The notes: generated by a model from the sequence alone, not told the origin. Shown: positions 50,828 to 59,159, numbered from the stretch's first letter. The stretch: 64,000 nucleotides of DNA from Streptomyces sp. NBC_00247 (GCF_036188265.1 NZ_CP108093.1:1860001-1924000); one strand, 5' to 3'. Translations and numbers: made by a program.

Positions 50828-53410
50828 TCAGGCCTCGTCGGGCGTGGCCGTCGCGGTCCCGGGGCTGCCCCAAGGGCTCGCTTCGGCGGTGCCGGACGCG
50901 GTGGCCGTGGCCGCACCGCCGCCGTCGTCACCGCTCCCGCCCCCGTCGTCACCGGGGGTCTCGCCGGTGGACGGGGTCTCCGTCGTCGGGGTGGCCGACG
51001 GGGCGGTGCTCGTCGCCGAGGGGGTCGGGGTGGAGCCGGTGGAACCGGTGGAACCCTTGGGCGGGGTCGAGGAGGAACCTCCGGCCGGTGGCTTCGGCAC
51101 CGCGCTGCCCGTGTCGACCGCGGTGGGCGAGGTGGTGTCCGGGTCCGGGCTCTGCGCCGTACCGCTGCTGCCGGGTGTGGGCGTGCCGGTGGTGCCCGGA
51201 GTGGGCGTACCGGACGTGCCGGGCCGGACGGAGCTGCTGCCGGTCGGTACGGAGCCGGAGCCGCCGCCCGAGCCGTTGTCGTCGGCGGGGGTGTCCTCGG
51301 CCGGCACGCTGCTCTCCTCGTCGCCCTCCTCGGCGGAGTGCCCCGGGGTGACGCTCTGGTTGCCCGCGTCCTCGCTGCCCGCGGTGGCGCCGAGCGTCAC
51401 GACGGTACCGAGCACCGCGACCAGCAGCGCGCCCGCGCCGACGGCCACCAGGTTGCGCCGGGCTCCGGCGACGACGGTCCGGCCCAGGGCCTTCACTCCG
51501 GCGGGACGCCCGCCCTTGCCCGGTGCCCCGGCCGGTACCGGGTAGGTCGCGGCCTGCTCCTCCACCACCAGCGTCTGACGCGGCAGGGCGGGCAGCGGCG
51601 GCAGGACCGGCAGGACTTCCGTCGCGGCACCGTCACCCCGGGCGCCCGTGGCGGTGTGCACCGCGGGCGCCTCCGGCCTCGCCCCGAGCGGCAGCTTGCC
51701 GGAGCGGTCGGTGACCAGGGCGAGCGCGCGGCGTCCGGCGACGGCACCGGACCGGTCGGCGAGCGCGCCCCGGAGCCCGATCGACGCCTCCAGCTCCGCC
51801 CGCGCCCGGTCCAGGTGTCCGGCACAGAGCGCGAGGACGCCCAACTCGTGGTGGAAATAGGCTTCTTCGGCGACGTCTCCGGCCAGCCGCGATGCCTCCT
51901 GGCCGACCCGCAGGGCCTTCTCCCAGGCGCCCCACTGCAAGGCGGCGGCAAAGGCGGGGCCGGCGCTCCGGGCGAGCCGGACGACGACCGGTGCCGCCTC
52001 CGGGTTTCCGCTGGGGAGCAGGACCGCCATCGCCGCGAGTACGGCGTCGGCTTCGGCGACCGCGCGCGCGGGAGTGACCGAGGGGTGCTTGACCCACCAG
52101 GCGTAGTGCTCGGCGACGGTGAGGGCGCGGTGCTCGGCGCCCTCGGCGTAGCCGCCGAGTTCCAGCTGGACCTGGACGCCGGCGGCCAGCCGGTAACGGG
52201 AGCCGGCCGGCGAGAGGAGCCCGGCACCGGCGAGTTCGCCGAGCGCGGCGTCCGCGTGGGTGTGTCCGATCAACGCCGGAAGGTGCGCCTGGTGCGGCAC
52301 CTCGCCGCCGAGCGCGACGGCGAACCGCAGGGCTTCCCGGGCGGCCTCGCTGAGGCGGGAGGCGAGCAGCGGGGCGGGCGCGGCGGCCTCGCCGATGCTG
52401 GGCAGCGGCACCTCGTCGTCGAGGACCGGGACGAGGGGCACGGGCGGGGCGCCCGCGGGCCGCTCCTCGAACGCGCCGTACTCGTCGAAGTCCTCCGGGA
52501 TCTCCCGGAGCTGGTCGCGCTGGCGGAGCAGGGCGCCCGCCTGGACGAACCGCAGCGGGAGCCCCTCGGACTCGAACCAGAGGTCGCCCGCCCAGTTCGA
52601 CTCCTCGTCGGTGAGCGGCCGTCCGGCCACCCGGCCCAGCAGGTCGGTCGCCGCGGCGCGGCTCAGCCCGGCGAGGGAGACCTCGTCGAGTCCGGCGTCC
52701 GTGGCCACGTCGGGGGTCGTACCGAAGAGGAAGGCGCACTCGGGCGTGGCGTCGAGGAGTTCCGCCAGGGCCGGGCCGCCGAACTCCAGATCGTCCACGA
52801 CGACGACCGCGCCGATCCCGGAGAGCGCGCCCAGCAGTTCCTCGCGCTCAGGACGGCGCAGCGGTGCGTCGTACACGGTCTCGTAGAGCGCGTACAGCAG
52901 GTCGGGGGCGGTGCGCCGATGGCCGGAGAGCCGGACGACACCGTCGGGCGCGAGTTCGGCGCAGTCGGCGGCTACGGCGTCCAGCAGGGCGGTACGGCCG
53001 GAACCGGCCGGGCCGCTGAGGCGGGCCGAACGGCCCCTGGTGAGCAGGCGTACGAGCCGCCCAAGCTCCTCCTGACGCTCCAGCAGCGGCAGCTGCGGGG
53101 CGGGCGGGCCCGGCGGTACGGGGGGTTCCGCCGCACGCTCGCGGCCGGCACGCTCCTCGGCGGTGCGCCGGAGCGGGGCCTCGGGCCGCACACCGGGCGG
53201 GCAGGGCTCGGCCTCGCTGCCGTCCACGGGGTTGACCGTGATCAGCAGGTCGCCGGATATGAGTCGCACGACGCGGGCCTTGGCCCCCGCCTGGGGTACG
53301 AGTTCGGTCGACAGGGCGTCACGGGACGGCCTGCGCCGGGCAGGTGCCTCGCCGCTCCCGTGGGTGTCGTGACCGCTGTGGTGTTCCGGGTCCCGTGCTG
53401 TCGGGTTCAT
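50828..53410 (-). CDS. Large P-loop (STAND/AAA-like) membrane protein with Ser/Thr/Pro tail
   Basis: An 860-residue protein of unusual build. An N-terminal 100 residues include RVVRLISGDLLITVNPVDG. A P-loop domain follows: Walker A GPAGSGRTA at about 133-141, where the usual Lys is Arg, and Walker B-like AVVVVDDLEFGG. Helical repeats (about 360-590, TPR-like, ELGVLALCAGHLDRARAELE) come next, then one membrane helix near 650-675 (LVAVGAGALLVAVLGTVV), and an extracytoplasmic tail of about 185 residues made of Ser/Thr/Pro/Gly repeats (GTSGTPTPGTTGTPTPG). This suggests an ATPase or nucleotide switch inside and a wall-embedded stalk outside. No effector domain is recognised. ATG at 53410 follows GGGGGAC. 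Confidence 0.75.
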   Translation of the reverse strand: MNPTARDPEHHSGHDTHGSGEAPARRRPSRDALSTELVPQAGAKARVVRLISGDLLITVNPVDGSEAEPCPPGVRPEAPLRRTAEERAGRERAAEPPVPPGPPAPQLPLLERQEELGRLVRLLTRGRSARLSGPAGSGRTALLDAVAADCAELAPDGVVRLSGHRRTAPDLLYALYETVYDAPLRRPEREELLGALSGIGAVVVVDDLEFGGPALAELLDATPECAFLFGTTPDVATDAGLDEVSLAGLSRAAATDLLGRVAGRPLTDEESNWAGDLWFESEGLPLRFVQAGALLRQRDQLREIPEDFDEYGAFEERPAGAPPVPLVPVLDDEVPLPSIGEAAAPAPLLASRLSEAAREALRFAVALGGEVPHQAHLPALIGHTHADAALGELAGAGLLSPAGSRYRLAAGVQVQLELGGYAEGAEHRALTVAEHYAWWVKHPSVTPARAVAEADAVLAAMAVLLPSGNPEAAPVVVRLARSAGPAFAAALQWGAWEKALRVGQEASRLAGDVAEEAYFHHELGVLALCAGHLDRARAELEASIGLRGALADRSGAVAGRRALALVTDRSGKLPLGARPEAPAVHTATGARGDGAATEVLPVLPPLPALPRQTLVVEEQAATYPVPAGAPGKGGRPAGVKALGRTVVAGARRNLVAVGAGALLVAVLGTVVTLGATAGSEDAGNQSVTPGHSAEEGDEESSVPAEDTPADDNGSGGGSGSVPTGSSSVRPGTSGTPTPGTTGTPTPGSSGTAQSPDPDTTSPTAVDTGSAVPKPPAGGSSSTPPKGSTGSTGSTPTPSATSTAPSATPTTETPSTGETPGDDGGGSGDDGGGAATATASGTAEASPWGSPGTATATPDEA

Positions 53411-53879
53411 CGTCCAAGTCCCCCAGACGCGTCGCGCTGCTGCCCGTCCGGCGCGCACGTGCCGCTGTTGCTCGTGGTGTCCGCCTGCGGGTTCGGTCGA
53501 TCGGCGGACGGCCGAACCCTAAACCTTCGTCCGTCCCGTCTCGTCGGCGGGGGTGGATCCCGCCCGGGACATCACGTTCTCAGGTGTATTGCCCGGTTCG
53601 ACCGCCTCTCATGCCGGAGCGCCCGGACCCGGCGTCGGTGGCTCGGGCTGCGGGCGGGCGCCCGTGAGGCCGGCCGGCGGCCACCGGGACGGCGTCGGCG
53701 CGCCCGGGAAGCGGGTCGGATGAACGGCCCCGGCGGTCCGCCCTCCACCTGGGTGAGTCCGCGTCCCCATACCCTTCCGGCACTTCAACCTTTCGCGCGT
53801 CTCCCGCATCAGTAGTCGGTGACAGGACGAATGCGGCCGGACTCGTTTCGGGCATCCGCGGACGATGGAGGCGGACCAG
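53411..53879. other. Gap upstream of the ATPase-like gene
   Basis: About 470 bases between the ATPase-like gene and a decayed repeat-protein gene. Its right half probably once belonged to that gene. No clear promoter or structure seen. Confidence 0.4.
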
Positions 53880-54445
53880 TGACATCGACAGCGAAAGTGA
53901 CGCGGTGGTGCATCGCACCGGCCGTGCTCGGTGACCGGAAGCCCCACCGGGACCACGTGGGTGACCGACACCGCCCCGGTGTCCGGCGGGGTGTGGTGAC
54001 CGCCCGCCACGACGCCACCGGACGGCGGATCGAGGAAGGCCCCCTGCCCGAGGGGTCCCTGAGCGGCGGATTCGACGGGCTCGCCCCGCCGACGACGGGT
54101 GGGCGGTGGGCTGGAGTCGGCCCACCGATTACCTGACCTTCCTCGGACTCATCGAGCACGGGGGACGGCACCCGGTGGCAGCGGGTGCCTGCACCGGCTG
54201 TGGACAGCGACTACTGGACGCTCGACGACGTGGTCGCCACCGGCCCCGACGACGCTTGGGCCACCGGCAGCATCGGCACGCCGGAAGGCCGCGTCCGTCC
54301 GCTCACGCCGCACTACGACGGCGTGGCCTGGGCGATCGTTCCCACTCCCGAACCGAGCTCGCACTACGGCGCCTTCACGGACCCCGCCGCCCGGGGACCG
54401 AACGACGTGTGGGCGGTCGGGGCGCGGACGAGGTCGGGGCGGACG
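53880..54445 (+). pseudogene. Decayed propeller-like repeat protein gene
   Basis: Three frames joined together give repeats of the actinobacterial DVWAVG...G.W...P type: TARHDATGRRIEEGPLPEGS, then a shift to ADDGWAVGWSRPTDYLTFLG, then a shift near 54160 to DGTRWQRVPAPAVDSDYWTL followed by GPDDAWATG, LTPHYDGVAWAIVPTP and GPNDVWAVG. At least two frameshifts and no proper start or end are seen; the 3' end stops at a tandem repeat. Intact relatives are secreted proteins of unknown function. The fragment is a remnant, not a functional gene. Confidence 0.68.
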
Positions 54446-54466
54446 CGGAAGTCCACGCCGCGGTCG

Positions 54467-54556
54467 CCCTGTCTTCCGTGCGCACCCTGTCTCTCCGTGC
54501 GCACCCTGTCCTCCCGTGCGCCCTGTCTTCCGTGCGCACGCCGTTCTTCCGTGCGA
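54467..54556. repeat. Imperfect 17-20-base tandem repeat
   Basis: About five copies of CCCTGTCTTCCGTGCGCA with small changes in length and sequence. It begins just after the decayed repeat-protein gene and ends just before the stop codon of the STAS gene on the other strand. Confidence 0.75.
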
Positions 54557-54558
54557 CC

Positions 54559-54882
54559 TCAGACCCGCGGCAGGGATTCGGCGGCGATCCCGCCCTCGAT
54601 GGCCAGGATGCGGTGCAGCCGGGTCGCCACCAGCAGGCGCTGCATCTGCGGAGGGACGCCGCGCAGCACCAGTCGGCGTCCGGCACGGCCCGCCCTGCGG
54701 TGCACGCCCATGATCACGCCGAGACCGGTGGCGTCCCAGGAGTCCAGCTCGGTCAGATCGAGCACGAGGTCACCGACGCCGTCGTCGACGGCGGCGTGCA
54801 GAGCCGTACGGGCGTCCGCCGCGCTTCGGACGTCGAGGCGGCCCCCGACGACCAGCTCGGCGTGGTCGCCCCTGATGTGCAT
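54559..54882 (-). CDS. STAS-domain protein, anti-sigma factor antagonist-like
   Basis: A 107-residue single STAS domain, related to SpoIIAA and BldG, which bind anti-sigma factors. The core VLDLTELDSWDATGLGVIMG lies where these have D-S-T/S-G-L-G; here the phosphorylatable Ser is Ala, leaving only the following Thr. If the analogy holds, its partner switching is not governed by serine phosphorylation in the usual way. The ATG at 54882 follows GGGGAG five bases upstream; an upstream frame extension is GC-rich filler. No cognate anti-sigma kinase is adjacent. Confidence 0.8.
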   Translation of the reverse strand: MHIRGDHAELVVGGRLDVRSAADARTALHAAVDDGVGDLVLDLTELDSWDATGLGVIMGVHRRAGRAGRRLVLRGVPPQMQRLLVATRLHRILAIEGGIAAESLPRV

Positions 54883-54924
54883 ATGCGCTCCCCGTATCGC
54901 TTCGTACAAGAGTCGGTGTGGCTG

Positions 54925-54960
54925 CCCGCTCCTGCCACCAGTGACTGTGGCAGGAGCGGG
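54925..54960 (-). terminator. Hairpin downstream of the hydroxybutyryl-CoA dehydrogenase gene
   Basis: CCCGCTCCTGCCAC pairs exactly with GTGGCAGGAGCGGG around eight bases. It is 180 bases past the gene end at 55142 and 40 bases upstream of the STAS gene start, so it may be a terminator or part of the STAS leader. Confidence 0.55.
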
Positions 54961-55141
54961 GAAGTTGCCGCCTGTGAGCGAACCGGTACCGAATTCACCC
55001 TGTGGGGTGATGCCGGTCCGCCGGTCCGGCACCGTTTCCGGTCCGGCTTCCCCGGGAGCCGGGTGCGGCCCCTGGTACCCCCGGGCGCCCGGGGCCCGGC
55101 CGACGGCGCGGCGCGGGGCCCCCGGGGAGCCGGGGTGGTGC

Positions 55142-55990
55142 TCAGTAGGTGTAGAAGCCCTGCCCGCTCTTGCGGCCGATGTCACCCGCGTCGACCATCC
55201 GGCGCATCAGTTCCGGGGCGGCGAACTTCTCGTCCTGCGACTCCGTGTAGATGTTGGAGGTCGCGTGCAGGAGGATGTCGACGCCGGTCAGGTCGGCGGT
55301 CGCGAGCGGGCCCATGGCGTGGCCGAAGCCGAGCTTGCAGGCGGTGTCGATGTCCTCCGCGGTGGCGACGCCCGACTCGTAGAGCTTCGCCGCCTCGACC
55401 ACCAGCGCGGAGATCAGCCGGGTGGTGACGAAGCCCGCCACGTCCCGGTTGACGACGATGCAGGTCTTGCCGACCGATTCGGCGAACTCCCGCGCGGTGG
55501 CCAGGGTTTCGTCGCTCGTCTTGTAGCCCCGGACGAGTTCGCAGAGCTGCATCATCGGGACCGGTGAGAAGAAGTGCACGCCGACGACGCGCTCCGGGTG
55601 CTTCGTCACCGCCGCGATCTTGGTGATCGGGATGGCGGAGGTGTTGGAGGCGAGGACGGTGTCCTCACGTACGACCTCGTCGAGGGCGCGGAAGATCTCG
55701 TGCTTGACCTCCAGCTTCTCGAAGACGGCCTCGACCACGACATCCACGCCGGCGACGGCGTCCAGATCGGTGGTCGTGGTGATGCGGCCGAGCGCGGCCC
55801 CGGCGTCGTCCGCCGTCAGCTTGCCCTTGGCGACGAACTTCTCGTACGACGCCTTCACGGAGTCCAGTCCGCGGGAGAGGGCCTGGTCGGTGACGTCCCT
55901 CAGCACGACGTCCCAGCCGGCCTGGGCTGCGACCTGCGCGATACCGGACCCCATGAGTCCGGCTCCGATGACGGCGAGCTTCCCGGCCAC
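55142..55990 (-). CDS. 3-hydroxybutyryl-CoA dehydrogenase
   Basis: A 282-residue NAD(P)-dependent dehydrogenase for 3-hydroxyacyl-CoA. The dinucleotide loop GAGLMGSG is at the N-terminus; catalytic region HFFSPVPMMQLCELVRG holds the conserved His, and DVAGFVTTRL with the C-terminal GRKSGQGFYTY is typical. The GTG at 55990 follows AAAGGGGTGTGAC. Reduces acetoacetyl-CoA made by the thiolase at 36339, feeding C4 units toward butyryl-CoA and IcmA. Confidence 0.94.
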   Translation of the reverse strand: MAGKLAVIGAGLMGSGIAQVAAQAGWDVVLRDVTDQALSRGLDSVKASYEKFVAKGKLTADDAGAALGRITTTTDLDAVAGVDVVVEAVFEKLEVKHEIFRALDEVVREDTVLASNTSAIPITKIAAVTKHPERVVGVHFFSPVPMMQLCELVRGYKTSDETLATAREFAESVGKTCIVVNRDVAGFVTTRLISALVVEAAKLYESGVATAEDIDTACKLGFGHAMGPLATADLTGVDILLHATSNIYTESQDEKFAAPELMRRMVDAGDIGRKSGQGFYTY

Positions 55991-56231
55991 GTCACACCCC
56001 TTTGGTCTTGTCACCGTGCGGCAGTTCTGACGCACTCTCTCCGACTGTCCTTCATGTGCTCTCCGGCGGAGATTAGTACCCGTGAGGGGCGGTGTGACCG
56101 CTTAGAGATGCGCGTCACGTCTCACATGACGGACATCACACCGGCAGGCGTCAGGCGGCGGCGTCCGGACGGCAGTTGCCGCGTGACCACGGCCACGCGA
56201 GGAAGGGCGCCCGGCGCCACCACGCTCCGCA

Positions 56232-56237
56232 TAGCCT
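56232..56237 (+). promoter_or_regulatory. -10 box of leaderless adenosyltransferase gene
   Basis: TAGCCT lies six bases upstream of the ATG at 56244 with no ribosome binding site, implying a leaderless mRNA. Confidence 0.5.
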
Positions 56238-56243
56238 GGTCGC

Positions 56244-56816
56244 ATGGTCAATCTGACGCGCATCTACACCCGTACCGGCGACACCGGCACGACCGCCCTC
56301 GGTGACATGAGCCGTACCGCCAAGACCGATCTGCGGATCTCGGCGTACGCCGACGCCAATGAGGCCAACGCGGTCATCGGTACGGCGGTGGCGCTCGGGC
56401 AGCTCTCCGCGGACGTGGTGAAGGTCCTCGTCCGGGTGCAGAACGACCTCTTCGACGTCGGCGCAGACCTGTCGACGCCGGTGGTGGAGGACCCGAAGTA
56501 CCCGCCGCTGCGGGTGGAGCAGTCCTACGTCGACAAGCTGGAGGCCGACTGCGACCACTTCCTGGAGGACCTGGAGAAGCTGAGGAGCTTCATCCTTCCG
56601 GGTGGTACGCCGGGCGCGGCACTGCTCCACCAGGCGTGCACGGTGGTCCGACGCGCCGAGCGCTCGACGTGGGCGGCGCTGGAGGTGCACCGCGAGGTGA
56701 TGAACCCGCTGACGGCGACGTACCTCAACCGCCTCTCCGACCTGCTGTTCATCCTGGCGAGGGTGGCGAACAAGGAGGTCGGGGACGTGCTGTGGGTGCC
56801 GGGCGGGGAGCGCTGA
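56244..56816 (+). CDS. Cob(I)yrinic acid a,c-diamide adenosyltransferase (PduO type)
   Basis: A 190-residue trimeric helical enzyme that adds the adenosyl group of ATP to cob(I)alamin, producing the cofactor of acyl-CoA mutases. The ATP-binding loop is TRTGDTGTTAL (residues 9-19); SAYADANEANAVIG, LPGGTPGAALLHQACTVVRR and NRLSDLLFILAR complete the family signature. Leaderless, from the TAGCCT box upstream. In this window IcmA and MeaB depend on its product. Confidence 0.94.
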   Translation: MVNLTRIYTRTGDTGTTALGDMSRTAKTDLRISAYADANEANAVIGTAVALGQLSADVVKVLVRVQNDLFDVGADLSTPVVEDPKYPPLRVEQSYVDKLEADCDHFLEDLEKLRSFILPGGTPGAALLHQACTVVRRAERSTWAALEVHREVMNPLTATYLNRLSDLLFILARVANKEVGDVLWVPGGER

Positions 56817-56968
56817 GGGCCGGGCCGCCTCCGGCCGTTCCCGTCGGGGAGTCGGCGCGCGTGGCCGGACACGGACCGGGCCGCTTCCGACGCCCCGCAC
56901 GGGCCGGCGGGATCGTCGGACCGGCCTGAGGGCCGTCCCTCACTCCCTGGTGGATGTGCGACGTACCC

Positions 56969-57562
56969 TCAGACCTCGTGTTCTCGCGTGCTCTCCTGCT
57001 CCCGTGCCTGCTCCCGCGTGGGGGCCGGCGCGGTCTTCGGGAACAGGGTGTAGGACCCGGCGACGATCAGGTTGACGCCGATCACCCAGAGCATCCTCTG
57101 CTGCCACATCCGCAGCGAACCGGTGTCTCCGTCCTGGCCGACGTACCACGCGGCGGCCTGGAGCAGGGCGATCGCGATCACCGCCGCCAGGGTCCAGCGA
57201 CCGGCGGTGCGCCACTCGCGGACCGCGCGGGCCCGCCCGTACTTCGGCGGCATCACCGGCTTCGGCCCCCCGGCGAACCGGTGGGCCACCCGCGCGTCCA
57301 CCCACCTGATGGTGGCGGGGCCGGGGCCGAGCCCGACGGTGAAGCCGATGCAGACGGCGGCCAGTTCGTGCTTCCAGTCGGGCTCGGCGCCGTCGCGCAG
57401 GTCGATCGCCGTCACGACGAGCAGGACCACCTCCAGCAGCGGCTCGCACAGCAGAACCGCCGTTCCGGCCCGGGGCCGCCGCGCCGCGTACCTCAGGGTG
57501 AGCCCGGCGGCGAGCAGCACCCAGAAGCCGGCCTCGCTGAGAACGATCAGTGTGACGATCAC
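56969..57562 (-). CDS. Membrane protein of unknown function
   Basis: A 197-residue protein with four hydrophobic segments: IVTLIVLSEAGFWVLLAAG, LLEVVLLVVTAI, ELAAVCIGFTVGLG and WTLAAVIAIALLQAAAWYVG, plus a fifth near the end (LWVIGVNLIVAGSYTLF). A basic loop (PPKYGRARAVREWRTAGR) lies between segments. The GTG at 57562 has GGAGGAG upstream. I do not recognise a functional family. It is divergent from the sensor kinase remnant. Confidence 0.72.
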   Translation of the reverse strand: MIVTLIVLSEAGFWVLLAAGLTLRYAARRPRAGTAVLLCEPLLEVVLLVVTAIDLRDGAEPDWKHELAAVCIGFTVGLGPGPATIRWVDARVAHRFAGGPKPVMPPKYGRARAVREWRTAGRWTLAAVIAIALLQAAAWYVGQDGDTGSLRMWQQRMLWVIGVNLIVAGSYTLFPKTAPAPTREQAREQESTREHEV

Positions 57563-57669
57563 GGCCTCTCCTCCTGTCTCCCCCCGACTCCCGCCCACGG
57601 GGCGCCACTTCGTCGTCCCCGATGACGAATCGCGACTGCATCCTTCGATGTACTGAACGCCCCGCCCCC

Positions 57670-58437
57670 GTGAACAGCCGTGCGTCCCGCGCCCGTTCCC
57701 TGGTGGATGACGAGGTGGAACCCGTCATCCGCCGCCCGCACCGCCATGACCTCCTGATCGCCGCCGCCGGCCTGCTGGGGGGCGTGCTGCTCTGGCTGCT
57801 GGATCTGCGGATGCAGAACGGCCGCCCCTTCGAAGCTCCTTGGGCGGGGCTCCTCTTCCTGGTACCGATGGCCGCGGCGGAGCTGATGCGCCGCACCCGG
57901 CCCGGCGCGGCCCTCGCCCTGGCGGTCGCCGGACTCGCGGAGATGCGGAGGCTGATCGGTCTGTTGCGCCGGGGCGGGGCGCCGGACATGCCCGGTGCGG
58001 CGCCGCGGCTCTCGGCGCTGGACGCGCTGATCGAACAGTCCCGCGCCCACGCCGCCTCCAGCGGGCTGACCTGCGTGCTGGACGACGCGCGGGGTGGCGG
58101 AGTGCTGCCCGCTCCGGCGGAACTCGCCGCGTACCGCATCGTCCAGGAGTCACTGACGAACGCACTCAAGCACGCCGCCGCGGGTGCGGTGCGGGTCCGG
58201 CTCGCCCGGCCGGGCGGGCTGCTGACGGTGGAGGTGACCAGCGTGTCCGGGGCGCGCAAGGGCCCCCGTGCCCCGGGTTCCGGTACCGGGCTGATCGGTA
58301 TGCGGGAGCGGGCGGAGCTGCTGGGCGGGACGATCCGGGCGGGCGAGGAGCGCGCGGCGGACGGCACCGCGCTCTGGCGGGTGCGGGCCGAACTGCCGGT
58401 GTCCATCGGCAAGGGAGAAGGGACGATGAGCTCATGA
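57670..58437 (+). pseudogene. Degenerate sensor histidine kinase (chiS remnant)
   Basis: A frame of 255 codons that joins the N-terminal membrane part of a NarL-type kinase (LLIAAAGLLGGVLLWLLDLR; WAGLLFLVPMAAAELM) directly to the end of the helical region and the ATPase domain (AAYRIVQESLTNALKHA; GTGLIGMRERAELLGG). The dimerisation domain with the phospho-acceptor His is absent, apparently by an in-frame deletion near codon 75. It therefore cannot autophosphorylate in the usual manner. Start uncertain (GTG at 57670, 57703 or 57715). It precedes a broken response regulator and chitinase, the position of chiS in related species as I recall. Confidence 0.7.
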
Positions 58438-59089
58438 CGATCCGGGTCCTGGTGGCCGAGGACCAGTCATCCGTGCGGGCGGGTCTGGTGCTGATCCTGC
58501 GGAGCGCGCCGGACATCGAGGTGGTGGGCGAGGCGGCGGACGGCGAGGAGGCCGTACGGCTGGCGCGCGGACTGCGCCCCGACGTGGTGGTGATGGGCCT
58601 TCAGATGCCGCGCCTGGACGGGGTGTCGGCCACCGAGCGGGTGGTGGCCGAGGGGAGCGCCGACGTGCTGGTGCTGACCACGTTCGACCTGGACAGTCAC
58701 GTCTTCGGGGCGCTGCGCGCCGGGGCCTCCGGCTTCCTGCTCAAGAGCACCGGGGCGCTCGGTCTGCTGGACGCGGTCCGCGCGGTGCCCGGGGCGAAGG
58801 GCTCATCGCTCCGGCCGTGACGCGTCGGCTGATCGCGGAGTTCGCGGCGGTGTCGGCCGCCTCGGCGCCGCCGGACTCCGCGTCCGGCGGCGCCGAGGCG
58901 GCGGCGCTCACCCGCCGCGGGCGGGAGGTTCTGGGATGCCTCTCCGCCGGGCTGTCCAACGCGGAGATCGCCGGGCGGCTCTCGATGGCGGAAGCGACGG
59001 CAAAGACGCACGTCAGCAGGGTGCTGGCCAAGCTCGGGCTGCGCAGTCGCGCTCAGGCGGCGGTACGGGCGCGGGAGTTGGGCCTGTGA
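58434..59089 (+). pseudogene. Degenerate NarL-family response regulator (chiR remnant)
   Basis: The receiver domain begins MTIRVLVAEDQSSVRAG and is read to a stop at 58820. Near 58790 a one-base loss breaks the frame; the continuation EGLIAPAVTRRLIAEF and the LuxR-type helix-turn-helix (LTRRGREVLGCLSAGLSNAE, AEATAKTHVSRVLAKLGLRS) lie in another frame to 59089. In addition the phospho-acceptor Asp is Gly55 (DVVVMGLQMPRLDG). Both defects point to loss of function, although the DNA-binding half could still be made from the GTG at 58817. Confidence 0.78.
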
Positions 59090-59117
59090 TCAGGCCCACG
59101 GCGTCGCCGGGTTCCCC

Positions 59118-59159
59118 TGGTCCAGACCTCTTGACGATTGGTCCAGACCTTCCTAGTCT
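59118..59159 (+). promoter_or_regulatory. Chitinase promoter with paired 12-base direct repeats
   Basis: TGGTCCAGACCT occurs at 59118-59129 and again at 59139-59150, 21 bases apart, flanking TTGACG (-35, 59131-59136). TAGTCT (-10, 59154-59159) follows after 17 bases. This is the arrangement known from chitin-induced Streptomyces chitinase promoters, and each repeat also resembles a DasR site (TGGTCTAGACCA). A leader of about 105 bases reaches the TTG start. Confidence 0.85.

Noticed and set aside
47976..50873. A very long leftward open frame extending the small zinc-cluster gene by about 960 codons
   Set aside because: It runs antisense through the oxidoreductase and nucS genes, which have clear homology; the Arg/Gly/Pro-rich translation is typical of the shadow frame in high-GC DNA.
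54185..55567. A 460-codon rightward open frame covering the STAS gene
   Set aside because: Only its first 85 codons show family similarity (the decayed repeat protein); the rest is antisense to the STAS and dehydrogenase genes.
58780..58830. Programmed frameshift joining the two halves of the response regulator
   Set aside because: No slippery sequence or downstream pseudoknot is evident, and the loss of the acceptor Asp argues for decay rather than recoding.
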